From Lachnospiraceae bacterium (GTDB lineage: Bacteria; Bacillota; Clostridia; Lachnospirales; Lachnospiraceae): 64,000 bases of DNA. Each line of letters opens with the position of its first letter. Within the stretch, counting starts at the first letter, position 1. Both the position numbers and the translations under genes were made by a program. The stretch is from the NCBI GenBank assembly GCA_019423745.1, contig JAHZAV010000004.1, positions 975 through 64,974 on the forward strand, in the 5' to 3' direction. The notes under the pieces were generated by a model. The model made no database searches, was not told the DNA's origin, and saw only the letters and a list, made by a program, of their open reading frames with translations. Positions 24,012-33,520 of the stretch are shown here, in pieces.

Positions 24012-25061
24012 TTATTTTATCTTGATTACAGCTTTTACCAAATCCGTTTTATTATTTACCGCCTCATCAAAAGCCTCCTGGATATGATCCAGATCAAACT
24101 CATGGGTAACGATGTTATTTACATTAATTGCACCGCTTGCAACGGCAGCAATTGCTTTTGGATAAATGTTCCTGTAACGGAAAACAGACTTGATCGTAGC
24201 TTCTTTATCCATAATCTGTGCAAAATTATAATTGATTTCTTCCTGTGCAGAAATGCCAACCAAAACAATTGTACCGCCTTTGCATACAAGATACGGAGTC
24301 TGGGCAATTGTAACAGGTGAGCCGGCAGTTTCAAACACAATATCAACACCTCTTCCGTCTGTTAATTTTGCAATCTCTTCTTTGATATCTTTTTCTTTAC
24401 TGTTAATAACATGTGTCGCTCCAAGCTCTTTTGCTTTTTCAAGCCTTGCGTCAACAATATCCGCCAGGATGATCTGTCCTGCTCCATGTGCTTTACAGGA
24501 AAGAAGTGTTACCAGACCGATACATCCTCCTCCGAGAATAACAACCGTATCTCCAACTTGAACATTTCCCTGATTGGCCGCATGGAATCCAACAGATAAT
24601 GGTTCGATCAGAGCACCTTCTTTTGTAGACACATTTTCCGGAAGTTTAAAGCACATGTTCTCCGGAAATGCAATATACTCTTCGTAACATCCTTGAACTG
24701 GCGGTGTTGCAAGAAATACAACATCGGGACACAAGTTGTACTTGCCGGATTTACAGAATTCACAGGTTCCGCAGGTAATTCCAGGTTCCAGCGCCACCCG
24801 GTCACCGACCTTCAGGCTTGTTACCGCTTCTCCGATTTCAACAACGGTTCCGGCACATTCATGTCCGAGCATAAAATCTTCATTCAGATCAACCTCGTAC
24901 GATCCGCAGCGCCCAGAATGATAATAATGAACATCTGATCCGCAGATACCTACATATTCCAGCTGCACTAATACCTGATCTTTTTTGATTTCCGGTATGT
25001 CAATCTCTTTTAGTATCATTTTATCTGTGCCCTGCATAAAGGCGCCTTTTTGTTTTTTCAT
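24012..25061 (-). CDS. Zinc-dependent polyol (xylitol/sorbitol-type) dehydrogenase
   Basis: A 349-aa medium-chain dehydrogenase. ATG 25061 is chosen because GGAG lies 8 bases upstream. Catalytic zinc ligands appear in GICGSDVHYY and GHECAG, structural zinc cysteines in CGTCEFCKSGKYNLC, and the NAD-binding Rossmann motif in ILGGGCIGLVT. Family members oxidise sorbitol, xylitol or L-iditol at C2. Placement between a sugar ABC importer and a xylulokinase makes xylitol to D-xylulose the best guess; D-arabitol is the main alternative. Confidence 0.9.
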   Translation of the reverse strand: MKKQKGAFMQGTDKMILKEIDIPEIKKDQVLVQLEYVGICGSDVHYYHSGRCGSYEVDLNEDFMLGHECAGTVVEIGEAVTSLKVGDRVALEPGITCGTCEFCKSGKYNLCPDVVFLATPPVQGCYEEYIAFPENMCFKLPENVSTKEGALIEPLSVGFHAANQGNVQVGDTVVILGGGCIGLVTLLSCKAHGAGQIILADIVDARLEKAKELGATHVINSKEKDIKEEIAKLTDGRGVDIVFETAGSPVTIAQTPYLVCKGGTIVLVGISAQEEINYNFAQIMDKEATIKSVFRYRNIYPKAIAAVASGAINVNNIVTHEFDLDHIQEAFDEAVNNKTDLVKAVIKIK

Positions 25062-25098
25062 TTCTGACACTCCTTCTTTTTGAAAATGTTATTCTAAA

Positions 25099-26157
25099 TT
25101 ATTCAGCAAGCTCTCCACTTTCTGAGATTTCACCATTTTCAACATAAATCTGAATGTATTCATCTACGTTATCGGCATTGATTTCCGGCGCTTCTACATA
25201 GTCATTCACTTCTGTAACTTCCATCTCGCCCTTTAATACTTTATCTGCATATTCCATGTTCAGTTTTGCAATATCTGCTGCAGACTGAAGTGCTGTACAT
25301 GTCAGGAGACCTTCTTTGATCAGGAGACATCCCTGCGCTGTTCCGTCAACACCGTATGCAAGGAAATTCGCTTTTCCGTCTTTTACATAATTCTTGTCAT
25401 TACGGATTGCTTCAATAGCTCCGGCAGCCATGTTATCGTTCATAGAAATAATAGCATCAATGTGTGTACCGGACTGTACCCAGTTTTCCATCAAAGTCAA
25501 AGCTTCATCACTGTTCCAGTTCGCATAATCTTCATACAGAAGATTTACGTCTGGACGTTCATTGAAGAAATAAGTATCCCATGCTTCTCTTCTTTTTTCA
25601 GCGTGATAGTTTCCAGATGGTCCACGAAGTACTACAACGTTAGCATTCTGCGGTACTTCTTCTACTGCACGTTTTGCACCTACAGCAGCCTGCTCAACCG
25701 GATCAGCGTCAACGGTTCCTGTTCCTTCCATAACACTGTCATCATCGCTTCCGTCCAGGTCGCTCTGATGTGTGGTAGGATTCGTTGTGATAACCGGAAT
25801 ACCTGCGTCAACCAATTTCTGCACATACGGAGCCTGCGCTGCATTGTTGTTAGACTGAACAATGACAAGGTCATAGCCTTTGGTGATACAATCTTCAAGC
25901 AGTCCGTTCTCTGTGTTGTCATCTGCTTCACCACTTACACATGTCAGCTCAAAATCGTAGTTCTCGGCCTGCTTTTTCATTTCAGATGTAAGCCAAGACG
26001 CAAATGTGTCTGCACTGGCACGGGCAACAAAGCAAACTTTTTGCTTTCCATCGTCAGATCCGCCGTCTCCGGAACCTCCTGCATTGCCGCATCCTACCGC
26101 CATAGTTGCAACCATTGCTGTACTCAGAAGTACTGCTAAAAGTCTTTTCATTTTCAT
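25099..26157 (-). CDS. Sugar ABC transporter substrate-binding lipoprotein
   Basis: A 352-aa periplasmic-binding-protein-type lipoprotein. The signal peptide ends at a lipobox with Cys23 (TMAVGC). The mature part follows the ribose/xylose-binding fold (LVIVQSNNNAAQAPYVQKLV, then GIPVITTN, and IISMNDNMAAGAIEAIRN). It captures the sugar or polyol outside the membrane and feeds the RbsC-type permease encoded next. A GGAGG site precedes the ATG. Likely ligand: xylitol or another pentitol, from the operon. Confidence 0.92.
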   Translation of the reverse strand: MKMKRLLAVLLSTAMVATMAVGCGNAGGSGDGGSDDGKQKVCFVARASADTFASWLTSEMKKQAENYDFELTCVSGEADDNTENGLLEDCITKGYDLVIVQSNNNAAQAPYVQKLVDAGIPVITTNPTTHQSDLDGSDDDSVMEGTGTVDADPVEQAAVGAKRAVEEVPQNANVVVLRGPSGNYHAEKRREAWDTYFFNERPDVNLLYEDYANWNSDEALTLMENWVQSGTHIDAIISMNDNMAAGAIEAIRNDKNYVKDGKANFLAYGVDGTAQGCLLIKEGLLTCTALQSAADIAKLNMEYADKVLKGEMEVTEVNDYVEAPEINADNVDEYIQIYVENGEISESGELAE

Positions 26158-26243
26158 AATCCTTTCCTCCTTTTAAGACTTTATTTTAATTACACATTAC
26201 CTATGTAATTGTGCCCCTTTAATAAATATTTCTACCAATTAAC

Positions 26244-27230
26244 TTATTTTGCTTTTGCTTCTTTTCCTTCTTCTTTTACAAGAATAACTTTCTGTGATTT
26301 TTTAGATTTACTTACAACATCAAATGCAACTGCTAATACAATAATCGCACCTTCAATTACCTGCTGGATATATGCATTAACACCCAAAAGATTCATAACG
26401 TTTTCCAGGAATCCAATGATAAATGCACCAGCGATTGTTCCGCTTACAGTTCCAATACCGCCAGTAAAAGAAGTTCCTCCCACGATTGCTGCTGTAAGAC
26501 CTGTCATTTCATATCCAACTGCTCCATTCGGAAGACCTGCATTGTTTCTTGCCATAAAAATCATTCCTGCAAGACCTACAAGAAGTCCATTTACAATATA
26601 AGAGATATAAATACTTCTTTTAGAATTGATACCACTTGCTTCTGCTGCGCTTCTACTGCCGCCGATTGCATAAAGACCACGTCCATAACGTGTATTATTC
26701 ACCAGATACCAGATAACAACCGTAACCACTACTGTAATAAGTACCGGAATCGGGATCGGTCCGATTGTTCCCTGACCAATCTTAACAAAATCTCCAAGCT
26801 GGAGAATGTTTTGTCCGTTTGTGTAATAAAGTGCAAGTCCTCGCGCAACCTGCTGCATACCAAGCGTAGCGATAAATGCCGGAACGTTAAAGTGCGCAAC
26901 AAATGTTGCATTTACCAGGTTACAGGCAACAGCTACCAACAAAGCAACAGCAAGCGCCGCTGCCATAGAACCTGTACTTTTAAAAGTAGAAACGGATAAT
27001 ACTCCGGCAAGCGCAAGAACGGAACCTACAGAAAGATCGAGGAACCCACTGACAATCAAAATCATCTCGCCATAAGCGATCAAAATCCCTACACAAAGCT
27101 GACGTGTAATATTTACAAGGTTGCTGCTCTGTAAAAAGTATGGACTGATCAAGCTACAACCAATAAAAAGTACAATAAGTACAATAAAAATACTAAATTT
27201 CTGCAAATAATAAGATGTTTTTCCTTTCAT
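26244..27230 (-). CDS. Sugar ABC transporter permease (RbsC type)
   Basis: A 328-aa integral membrane protein with about ten helices. GEMILIVSGFLDLSVGSV and the later GRGLYAIGGSRSAAEASGI are hallmarks of the ribose/xylose permease family. The ATG at 27230 follows GGAGGAG; an in-frame GTG one codon earlier is possible. It forms the membrane channel with the ATPase and binding protein genes on each side. Confidence 0.93.
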   Translation of the reverse strand: MKGKTSYYLQKFSIFIVLIVLFIGCSLISPYFLQSSNLVNITRQLCVGILIAYGEMILIVSGFLDLSVGSVLALAGVLSVSTFKSTGSMAAALAVALLVAVACNLVNATFVAHFNVPAFIATLGMQQVARGLALYYTNGQNILQLGDFVKIGQGTIGPIPIPVLITVVVTVVIWYLVNNTRYGRGLYAIGGSRSAAEASGINSKRSIYISYIVNGLLVGLAGMIFMARNNAGLPNGAVGYEMTGLTAAIVGGTSFTGGIGTVSGTIAGAFIIGFLENVMNLLGVNAYIQQVIEGAIIVLAVAFDVVSKSKKSQKVILVKEEGKEAKAK

Positions 27231-27244
27231 CACTTTTCTCCTCC

Positions 27245-28744
27245 CTAGGCTTGGTTTTCAACACCGGTTGCAAACTTCATTATCGTTTCCTGTGAAAATT
27301 CTTCTTTTGTTATGCATCCGGTAATTCTTCCCTGACACATGATGTAAATCCTGTCGCACATACCGATCAACTCCGGTAATTCGGAGGATACCATGATAAC
27401 CGCCTTATCTTCCTTTACAATATCTGTAATCAGCTTATAGATCTCATATTTTGCTCCTACATCGATTCCTCTTGTTGGCTCGTCCAGAATCATAATTTCA
27501 GGATTGCACAGCATCCACCTGGCAAGAAGCACTTTCTGCTGATTACCTCCGGAAAGTTTAGAAATCTCTGTATCCATGGACGGAGCTTTTACATTCATTT
27601 TTCCAAACATTTCCTTTACTTCTTTTTTCTCTTTTGCTTTGTGCGTATATCCACCGTAAATATATTGCTTCAGAGAAGCCAATGTTGCATTCTCCTGAAT
27701 ACTCCGAACTGGTACGATTCCGTCGTCACGCCGGCTTTCGGAAAGCATTACAAGACCATTTTTTATACTGTCTCTTGTATTCTTAATTACTACCGGTTTT
27801 CCGTCAATCTTCACTGTACCCTCCTTATGAGGATCCAAACCGAATACAGTTCTCATAACTTCTGTACGTCCTGCACCTACTAATCCTGCAAAACCAACAA
27901 TCTCACCTTTTCTCGCATAGAAACTTACGTTTTCAAAAAGATTATCCTGACTGAAGTTTTCAACTTCAATCGCTTTTTCTCCTATTTTTATATCCTCTTT
28001 TGGATATACATTCGAGAGTTTACGACCGACCATTCTAGAAATAACTGTATCAAGATCCAGATCTTCTGCCCGATCTGTAGAAACTACTGATCCGTCACGC
28101 AGTACCGTAATATCATCTGCGATCTGAAAAACTTCGTCCATCTTGTGAGATATGTAAATGATAGAAACTCCTTTTGCTTTCAGTTCCGCAATCTTGTCAA
28201 ATAATTGTTTTACTTCCCTTTCTGTAATAGATGAAGTCGGCTCATCCATAATGACGATCTGCGCATTATTGGTTACCGCTTTAATAATCTCTAACATCTG
28301 GATATCAGAGACCGTCAGCGTTTTAAGTTTCTGTGAAGGCTCATATGGTAATTTTTCTTCTTTCAGAAACTTAATGGTTTCCTGACGCACCTTTTTCCAG
28401 TCGATCTTTCCGAACTTATTTACCGGAAGTCTTCCAAGAAACAGGTTCTCTTCAACCGAAAGCTCTGGAACATAATTCAATTCCTGTGCGATCATAGAAA
28501 TTCCATATTCTCGTGCCTGGATAGGATTTTTGATTTCCACTGGCTTTTCGTCGATATAAATCTGTCCTTTGTCCGCTTTATAAAGCCCCATGATAATTTT
28601 CATCAGGGTTGATTTTCCAGCGCCGTTCTCGCCACACAAAGCATGTACAGTCCCCCTGCGCACGGAAAATTCAATGTTGCTTAAAGCTTTTACTCCCGGA
28701 AACGATTTTTCCACGCCGGAAATTCGCATTTTAATATCGCTCAT
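27245..28744 (-). CDS. Sugar ABC transporter ATP-binding protein (double ATPase)
   Basis: A 499-aa protein with two ABC domains, as in RbsA/XylG/MglA. The first has Walker A GENGAGKS and Walker B IVIMDEPTSS; its signature motif (LTVSDIQM) is divergent. The second has GLVGAGRT as a degenerate P-loop, LSGGNQQK, and IMILDEPTRG. ATG 28744 has GGAGGG just upstream and lies 46 bases after the predicted transcription start, which rules out the longer reading to 28825. It is the first gene of the operon. Confidence 0.93.
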   Translation of the reverse strand: MSDIKMRISGVEKSFPGVKALSNIEFSVRRGTVHALCGENGAGKSTLMKIIMGLYKADKGQIYIDEKPVEIKNPIQAREYGISMIAQELNYVPELSVEENLFLGRLPVNKFGKIDWKKVRQETIKFLKEEKLPYEPSQKLKTLTVSDIQMLEIIKAVTNNAQIVIMDEPTSSITEREVKQLFDKIAELKAKGVSIIYISHKMDEVFQIADDITVLRDGSVVSTDRAEDLDLDTVISRMVGRKLSNVYPKEDIKIGEKAIEVENFSQDNLFENVSFYARKGEIVGFAGLVGAGRTEVMRTVFGLDPHKEGTVKIDGKPVVIKNTRDSIKNGLVMLSESRRDDGIVPVRSIQENATLASLKQYIYGGYTHKAKEKKEVKEMFGKMNVKAPSMDTEISKLSGGNQQKVLLARWMLCNPEIMILDEPTRGIDVGAKYEIYKLITDIVKEDKAVIMVSSELPELIGMCDRIYIMCQGRITGCITKEEFSQETIMKFATGVENQA

Positions 28745-28796
28745 TTCACCCTCCGTCCTTTCTTTTCGAATAACTTTTTCATATTCCTTGTTTTCC

Positions 28797-28825
28797 AGTC
28801 TATCATTCGCAAATACTTTTGTCAA
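28797..28825 (-). promoter_or_regulatory. Promoter of the xylitol-type operon
   Basis: On the minus strand, TTGACA (28825-28820) and TAGACT (28802-28797) are 17 bases apart. It fires into the ABC ATPase gene and sits in the region divergent from the ROK regulator. Confidence 0.7.
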
Positions 28826-29089
28826 TTATTTGTTTTAAGTTTATATTATTTTCTAGTTTTATTCTTGATATTTATGCAATATGTATATTATATTATTTGT
28901 AAAATGAATTTTTGTAAACTTATTTTCTATTTTATTATATAAAGTTTTTTATTTAACAAAGTGTTTAAATCATTAAGTTATATAAATATTTTTACACTTT
29001 ATTATGATTCCATGTTCTCTTTTTGTTTTATCACTAGTTATTTTTGTGAGATTTTGTTACAATATTTTTGAAAGTAAAGGAGTTTAATT
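28826..29089. other. A+T-rich divergent regulatory region
   Basis: No gene. This non-coding stretch separates the xylitol-type operon from the ROK regulator gene. A TACAAT (29058-29063) may be the -10 of the ROK gene. Repeated TTTAAA/TTTGTTAAA-like tracts could be ROK operator half-sites, but no clean palindrome or cre site was found. Confidence 0.5.
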
Positions 29090-30199
29090 ATGTACGAAGA
29101 AAATGGAAAAGCAAAAAATTTGGGCGATATATATCGGACAATTTATTATGATGGACCCTGCTCAAGACAAAGTATCGCCTCTCGACTGGATCTAAGTCTT
29201 CCTACTGTCACCAATAATTTGAATCAGCTAAAAAAGAATGGTCTTATTTATAATTCCGGGTCTTTTAAATCCACCGGCGGACGGAAAGCAAACATGCTTA
29301 AATGCGTACCCGATGCCTTTTTCGCTGCGGGGATGGACATCACACGCAATCATCTTTCCATTGTGATCATTAATCTGGATAGTGATATCATCGCAAGTAA
29401 ACGGATGCGAATTCCTTTTGAAGATACGGATGCTTATCATCTTCATGCAGCAGAAGAACTGGAAAACATTATCCAGGAAAAATCCATTCCAAAAGAGAAG
29501 CTGCTCGGAGTTGGAATCTCCCTTCCTGTCATTGTCGGCGAAGATCAAAAAAGTATTTCTTATGCTACGGTTATTGAAGTGTCCGGTGGGATTTACGAAA
29601 GAATGAAAAAACACATCCCTTATCCTTTTCTTCTGTTTAATGATGCAAACTCCGGCGGACTCGCTGAAGCATGGATCTCACCATCTCAAAAAACAGAAGT
29701 ATATCTTTCATTGAGCAGTAGCGTCGGCGGCGCCACGATCAACGGAAGAGACATCTCTATTGGAAATAACTGCCGGGCTTCGGAATTCGGCCACATGACG
29801 ATTATCCCAAATGGCCGGGAATGTTACTGCGGTCAGAGAGGATGTCTGAATGCTTATTGTTCTGCTAAAATTCTGACCAATTTTACAGATGGGGATCTAA
29901 ATCGATTCTTCGACGAATTAAATGATAATATCGGATTTCAGCAGATTTTCGATGAATATCTGGATCATCTTGCTCTAGCAGTAAACAACCTCAGAATGTG
30001 TTACGATTGCAATGTCATCCTTGGAGGTAATGTGGGGGCTTATATGACGGATTATATTGACATTCTCAGAGCAAAAGCAATAAAACTCAATCCTTACGAA
30101 CAGGATGCAGACTATATCCGAGTATGCCATTATAAAACGGAGGCAGCAGCAGCAGGCGCCGCACTTTATTACGTCAATCAGTTTGTGTTGAATATGTAA
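29090..30199 (+). CDS. ROK-family transcriptional regulator (XylR-like)
   Basis: A 369-aa protein. Residues 10-70 form a winged helix (CSRQSIASRLDLSLPTVTNN); the rest is a ROK kinase-like sensor with a zinc motif ECYCGQRGCLNAYCS and the C-terminal LGGNVG loop. ROK repressors bind a sugar or its phosphate and leave the operator. A GGAG site precedes the ATG. Divergent placement from the ABC importer, dehydrogenase and xylulokinase genes makes it their likely regulator. Confidence 0.9.
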   Translation: MYEENGKAKNLGDIYRTIYYDGPCSRQSIASRLDLSLPTVTNNLNQLKKNGLIYNSGSFKSTGGRKANMLKCVPDAFFAAGMDITRNHLSIVIINLDSDIIASKRMRIPFEDTDAYHLHAAEELENIIQEKSIPKEKLLGVGISLPVIVGEDQKSISYATVIEVSGGIYERMKKHIPYPFLLFNDANSGGLAEAWISPSQKTEVYLSLSSSVGGATINGRDISIGNNCRASEFGHMTIIPNGRECYCGQRGCLNAYCSAKILTNFTDGDLNRFFDELNDNIGFQQIFDEYLDHLALAVNNLRMCYDCNVILGGNVGAYMTDYIDILRAKAIKLNPYEQDADYIRVCHYKTEAAAAGAALYYVNQFVLNM

Positions 30200-30208
30200 A
30201 TGCAGATA

Positions 30209-30258
30209 AAAATGCTGCCACATCTATGATTTTCTAATCATTGATGCGACAGCATTTT
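30209..30258 (+). terminator. Terminator of the ROK gene
   Basis: Arms 30209-30224 and 30243-30258 pair with one mismatch (AAAATGCTG...CAGCATTTT). It lies 9 bases after the stop codon. The next 130 bases (to 30386) hold nothing I can identify. Confidence 0.7.
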
Positions 30259-30386
30259 GCTATCTTTATCTATTACAAATTATTTTACATATACTCTTCA
30301 CGCAGATCCATCCAAATGATAGCCATTCAAAAACCACTTTCAACCATTAATGCATCTATTTTCAAAAGCGCTCTGTGCGTAGCTGA

Positions 30387-31061
30387 TTAGCGTCTGTACT
30401 TTTCCAATTCCCACTTTGCCAGCAGTTTCCCAATCCTTTTTGCAATCAATCCAACCAGCAGAGCTGCTGCCACTGTTCCTTCCCTTACACCCTGCAGCCG
30501 ACCAGTAAACACAAATGACAAAATGCAGGCGATTATCACCAGCGTCACATCAAATCCCACTTTCATGTACCCAAACTTTACTTTGGAAAACACCTGACAA
30601 ATCGCCAATACCACCCCTTCGCCTGCCAGCACTACCACTCCTGCTTTGACTTCAAAACTGACTCCCACAGCCACCAGCAGAATACCGATGAGACAGACAA
30701 TCCACTGCTGCCAGTATGTATTACATTGAATGCCCTGGACTGCCCACACACCAAAGTCCGTCAAATAGCCAAAAAAGAAGGCAACCGGGAGCTGCATAAG
30801 CTGAATTGGATGATAATTTTTTCTTAAAATCAAGATCTGCAGCAGAATAAATACACAGTGCATCGTAATGGTAGCTGTTCCCACAGTCAGCGGAGTAAAC
30901 AAGCTGACAACATATGGTACACTCGAAATAGGGGATGTTCCCAGACTTGCTTTAATAGAAAATGCAACGCCGAATGCCATGATGGAAAGACCAACCAGAA
31001 GAAGCAGATAGCGTTTCAAAAGACCAACAGGTAACTTATTCAATATGATCATTCCTTTCAT
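30387..31061 (-). CDS. YczE/YitT-type membrane protein (DUF6198)
   Basis: A 224-aa protein with five or six membrane helices. GVAFSIKASLGTSPISSVPY and a second copy-like VGVSFEVKAGVVVLAGEG show the internal repeat of the YczE/YyaS/YitT group of unknown function. ATG 31061 has a weak ribosome binding site; a TTG at 31037, with AAGGA 9 bases before it, is a plausible start too. It is monocistronic and followed by the ROK terminator on the other strand. Confidence 0.8.
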   Translation of the reverse strand: MKGMIILNKLPVGLLKRYLLLLVGLSIMAFGVAFSIKASLGTSPISSVPYVVSLFTPLTVGTATITMHCVFILLQILILRKNYHPIQLMQLPVAFFFGYLTDFGVWAVQGIQCNTYWQQWIVCLIGILLVAVGVSFEVKAGVVVLAGEGVVLAICQVFSKVKFGYMKVGFDVTLVIIACILSFVFTGRLQGVREGTVAAALLVGLIAKRIGKLLAKWELEKYRR

Positions 31062-31127
31062 TTCTCAATTATTTTATTATACCACTGATGAAAGGATTGT
31101 GTATGCCTGTTATGATAAGAATACTTT

Positions 31128-31730
31128 CTATTTGTACCCTAACTGAAATATCAAAATCCGCTCCCTTTGATCTTCTCCTTCAAACAAGTCACTGCAATCA
31201 ATCTCATCCAGAAACATCAGCTCTTCCCGGGTCATCAAGAAACTAACATATTCCTCCGATGGATAATAGAAAAACAACAAGATCTGTCTGGGATTCTCAT
31301 AATAAGATTCTTCAATCCTTGCCAGGACCTTTCGTAAAATTTCCACGGAAAAAGGATTAAAAAAATAACAGTGCTCCACCTCTTCTCCTACCAGATATTG
31401 CTCCGCATTCTCCCGGACAAAAGAGACTCTTCCGCCGGATACAGCATGTTTCAGATTTTCCATTGCCCCGGCATAGATCCGTTCATCATATTCAATCCCT
31501 ACTGCCCGGCACCTTGTCTGATATGACAGGAAAAAACATACCCTGCCTTTTCCTGTACCATAATCCAGAAGCACCTGCTTCTTTCTGATCCAACCGCTCC
31601 CCGCCAGACGTTCCAACACGCAGTAAGGCGTTGGCTCATAGGGATAATGATACTGATCAGAATGAGAATCATCCCGCCCGGAAGTACGAATTTTCAGTAG
31701 CCGATCCCACTGCATTTCCTTTTGATCCAT
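31128..31730 (-). CDS. Class I SAM-dependent methyltransferase
   Basis: A 200-aa protein; ATG 31730 follows GAAGGAG, so an upstream in-frame extension is not used. The SAM-binding motif is LLDYGTGKGRVCFFLS, followed by AVGIEYDE, and CYFFNPFS takes the place of the catalytic loop NPPF/NPP. The substrate is not clear. It begins immediately after the zinc-ribbon gene and is probably co-transcribed with it. Confidence 0.82.
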   Translation of the reverse strand: MDQKEMQWDRLLKIRTSGRDDSHSDQYHYPYEPTPYCVLERLAGSGWIRKKQVLLDYGTGKGRVCFFLSYQTRCRAVGIEYDERIYAGAMENLKHAVSGGRVSFVRENAEQYLVGEEVEHCYFFNPFSVEILRKVLARIEESYYENPRQILLFFYYPSEEYVSFLMTREELMFLDEIDCSDLFEGEDQRERILIFQLGYK

Positions 31731-31731
31731 C

Positions 31732-32103
31732 TTAAAATCTCCTTCCGCACTTCGGACAGTATTCAAAATCTTCCTGTGTTTCATAGCCACACTGGCTGCA
31801 TTTCCGATAGCTACTCCGGTGCCCCGGCTGCACCATCGTCAAATGCTGGGGCAAAATCTCTATATTCTCTCCTGCCGCAATTCTTCTCCCTATTTCCGGA
31901 TCCAGTGCATACACCGTTCCACAGCAGGTCGTCTGTACGTAATACGCTTTATTCCATTTGAAAATAGGAATAAAAAAGAAAGAAAAATACATATAAGTCA
32001 TGAACACCTGATATCTGCCATAAGACCCACAGCGGTCGCAGATAAACATATGGTCATAGGAAAAGTCTTTTCTCCCCTGACTGATTCCCATAATAAAAAA
32101 CAT
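31732..32103 (-). CDS. Zinc-ribbon protein
   Basis: A 123-aa protein with an N-terminal CDRCG knuckle, a hydrophobic middle (YMYFSFFFIPIFKW), a Cys pair in TTCCGT, and a C-terminal zinc ribbon CSQCGYETQEDFEYCPKCG. It is of a small family found in Firmicutes with no known function. A good AAGGAG site precedes the ATG. It ends one base before the methyltransferase gene. Confidence 0.8.
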   Translation of the reverse strand: MFFIMGISQGRKDFSYDHMFICDRCGSYGRYQVFMTYMYFSFFFIPIFKWNKAYYVQTTCCGTVYALDPEIGRRIAAGENIEILPQHLTMVQPGHRSSYRKCSQCGYETQEDFEYCPKCGRRF

Positions 32104-32128
32104 CTGTGATAAACTCCTTTCTCAGTAT

Positions 32129-32578
32129 TCAAATTTTCAACGCCTTGCGGATCATCTTCTCAAAAGACTCTGCAAACCGCTGATCATCCTCTTCCGTCCT
32201 TCTGGAAGGTCCTTTCAAATGATGCCTCCTGCTGCTTCTTCTGGCCTTCTTTGCCAGATGCCGCTCCATCAGCATCTGATCTATGTTTTCATCGGTGTAC
32301 CATTTACCACTCTGATGGATACAAAAACATCTCTTTCCCAAAGCCATAACTGCCACCCCATAGTCCTGTGTTACACAGATATCTCCAGGGGTTAAAAGTG
32401 AAATCAGTTTAAAATCCACTGCATCCGCTCCGGCACCTACCACAATTACCTCACTGTAGTCGGAATGAAGCACATGGTTAGTGTCGCATAGCAGGATACA
32501 GGGAACTTCGTATTTTATTGCAAAATGTTCTACAATACGAACTACCGGACAAGCGTCCGCATCTACATAAATTGTCAT
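32129..32578 (-). CDS. YaiI/YqxD family protein (DUF188)
   Basis: A 149-aa protein. ATG 32578 after GGGAGAAAGAG gives the family start MTIYVDADACPVV. The YaiI/YqxD family has a PIN-like fold: acidic residues D6 and D8, GADAVDFKL and ITQDYG-like VTQDYGVAVMAL are visible. A nuclease role is suspected but not proven. The C-terminus is basic and ends FEKMIRKALK as usual. Confidence 0.9.
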   Translation of the reverse strand: MTIYVDADACPVVRIVEHFAIKYEVPCILLCDTNHVLHSDYSEVIVVGAGADAVDFKLISLLTPGDICVTQDYGVAVMALGKRCFCIHQSGKWYTDENIDQMLMERHLAKKARRSSRRHHLKGPSRRTEEDDQRFAESFEKMIRKALKI

Positions 32579-32635
32579 CTCTTTCTCCCTTAAAATTACA
32601 GGTATTCTCACATTTACATCGGGCAAATAAGGATT

Positions 32636-32986
32636 CTATTGTCTCTTGATGTTATCCATGCTTTTCCCCTTAGCAAGTTCATCAATCAATTTATCTAAAT
32701 ATCGAATTTCCTGCATCAATGGTTCCTCTATGTCTTCAACGCAAACCCCACAAATAACACCTTTGATCAATCTTCTATTTTCATTTAAGGAGGGCGCTTG
32801 TGTAAAGAACTCCCCATAAGTAAGATCTGAGTGAAGTAACGTTGTTATCTTCTCTGTACTATACCCTGTTAACCAGCTTGTTATTTCATCTACTTCTTCT
32901 TTGGTTCGTCCTTTTCTTTCGGCTTTAGCATATAACATAGGATAAACTTTTGAAAAAAGCATGCCGTATATTTTTTCGTTGTTCAT
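32636..32986 (-). CDS. DUF2200 family protein
   Basis: A 116-aa protein that matches DUF2200 throughout: KVYPMLYAKAERKGRTKEE, WLTGY, NRRLIKGVICGVCVEDIE, PLMQEIRYLDKLIDELAKGK. Function unknown. AGGAG precedes the ATG, and its start overlaps the stop of the DUF7000-like gene by 4 bases, so the two are translationally coupled. Confidence 0.88.
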   Translation of the reverse strand: MNNEKIYGMLFSKVYPMLYAKAERKGRTKEEVDEITSWLTGYSTEKITTLLHSDLTYGEFFTQAPSLNENRRLIKGVICGVCVEDIEEPLMQEIRYLDKLIDELAKGKSMDNIKRQ

Positions 32987-33489
32987 TTCTTCTCCTTGTA
33001 TACATTTATCTTATGGTCTTCAAAAAAAGTTTCCAATTCTCTGATATCATATTCCATCTCTTCAATCATGCTTTCTGTCTGATCCAGACCTATACTTTTC
33101 TTTACCGGAATCTTCACGATAAAATCATTTTTTTCCGGATTTTCACATCTTTCATAAGGGCATTTTACAGCAGCAAGCATTTCATTATATTTGCATTGAA
33201 TCGCTCTGTTATATCCTGACATCCACACTTCAAATAAACAAGATTTATGTATGAATACCACCTGAATCTTTAACCCCTTTTCCTTCAATACTTTCTTAGT
33301 TGCCTGAAAATAGGAAAAGTCCATTTGGTTTTCCACTACTTTACTCGAAAAGTCATAGTCATCCATTTGGGTTACCAGGTTAGCCCGGATATGTTTTATG
33401 AGTTTTATGATTTCTTGATAGCTTTCCTGTATATTTGTTGTTTGTATTAATTTTTTATACTGTAGAAGCACTTCACTCTTTATCTCCAA
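32983..33489 (-). CDS. DUF7000-like protein
   Basis: A 168-aa protein resembling the DUF7000 family: MDFSYFQATKKVLKEKGLKI, QVVFIHKSCLFEVWMSGYNR and the C-terminal MEYDIRELETFFEDH. Function unknown. The start is TTG 33489, chosen because GGAGGAG lies 7 bases before it. It is coupled to the DUF2200 gene. Confidence 0.72.
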   Translation of the reverse strand: MEIKSEVLLQYKKLIQTTNIQESYQEIIKLIKHIRANLVTQMDDYDFSSKVVENQMDFSYFQATKKVLKEKGLKIQVVFIHKSCLFEVWMSGYNRAIQCKYNEMLAAVKCPYERCENPEKNDFIVKIPVKKSIGLDQTESMIEEMEYDIRELETFFEDHKINVYKEKK

Positions 33490-33520
33490 ATAAATTCTCC
33501 TCCCTCAATGCCAATATAGT

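Noticed and set aside
22435..28744. Xylose isomerase pathway locus
   Set aside because: There is no xylA-type isomerase gene; the polyol dehydrogenase before xylulokinase points to a pentitol instead.
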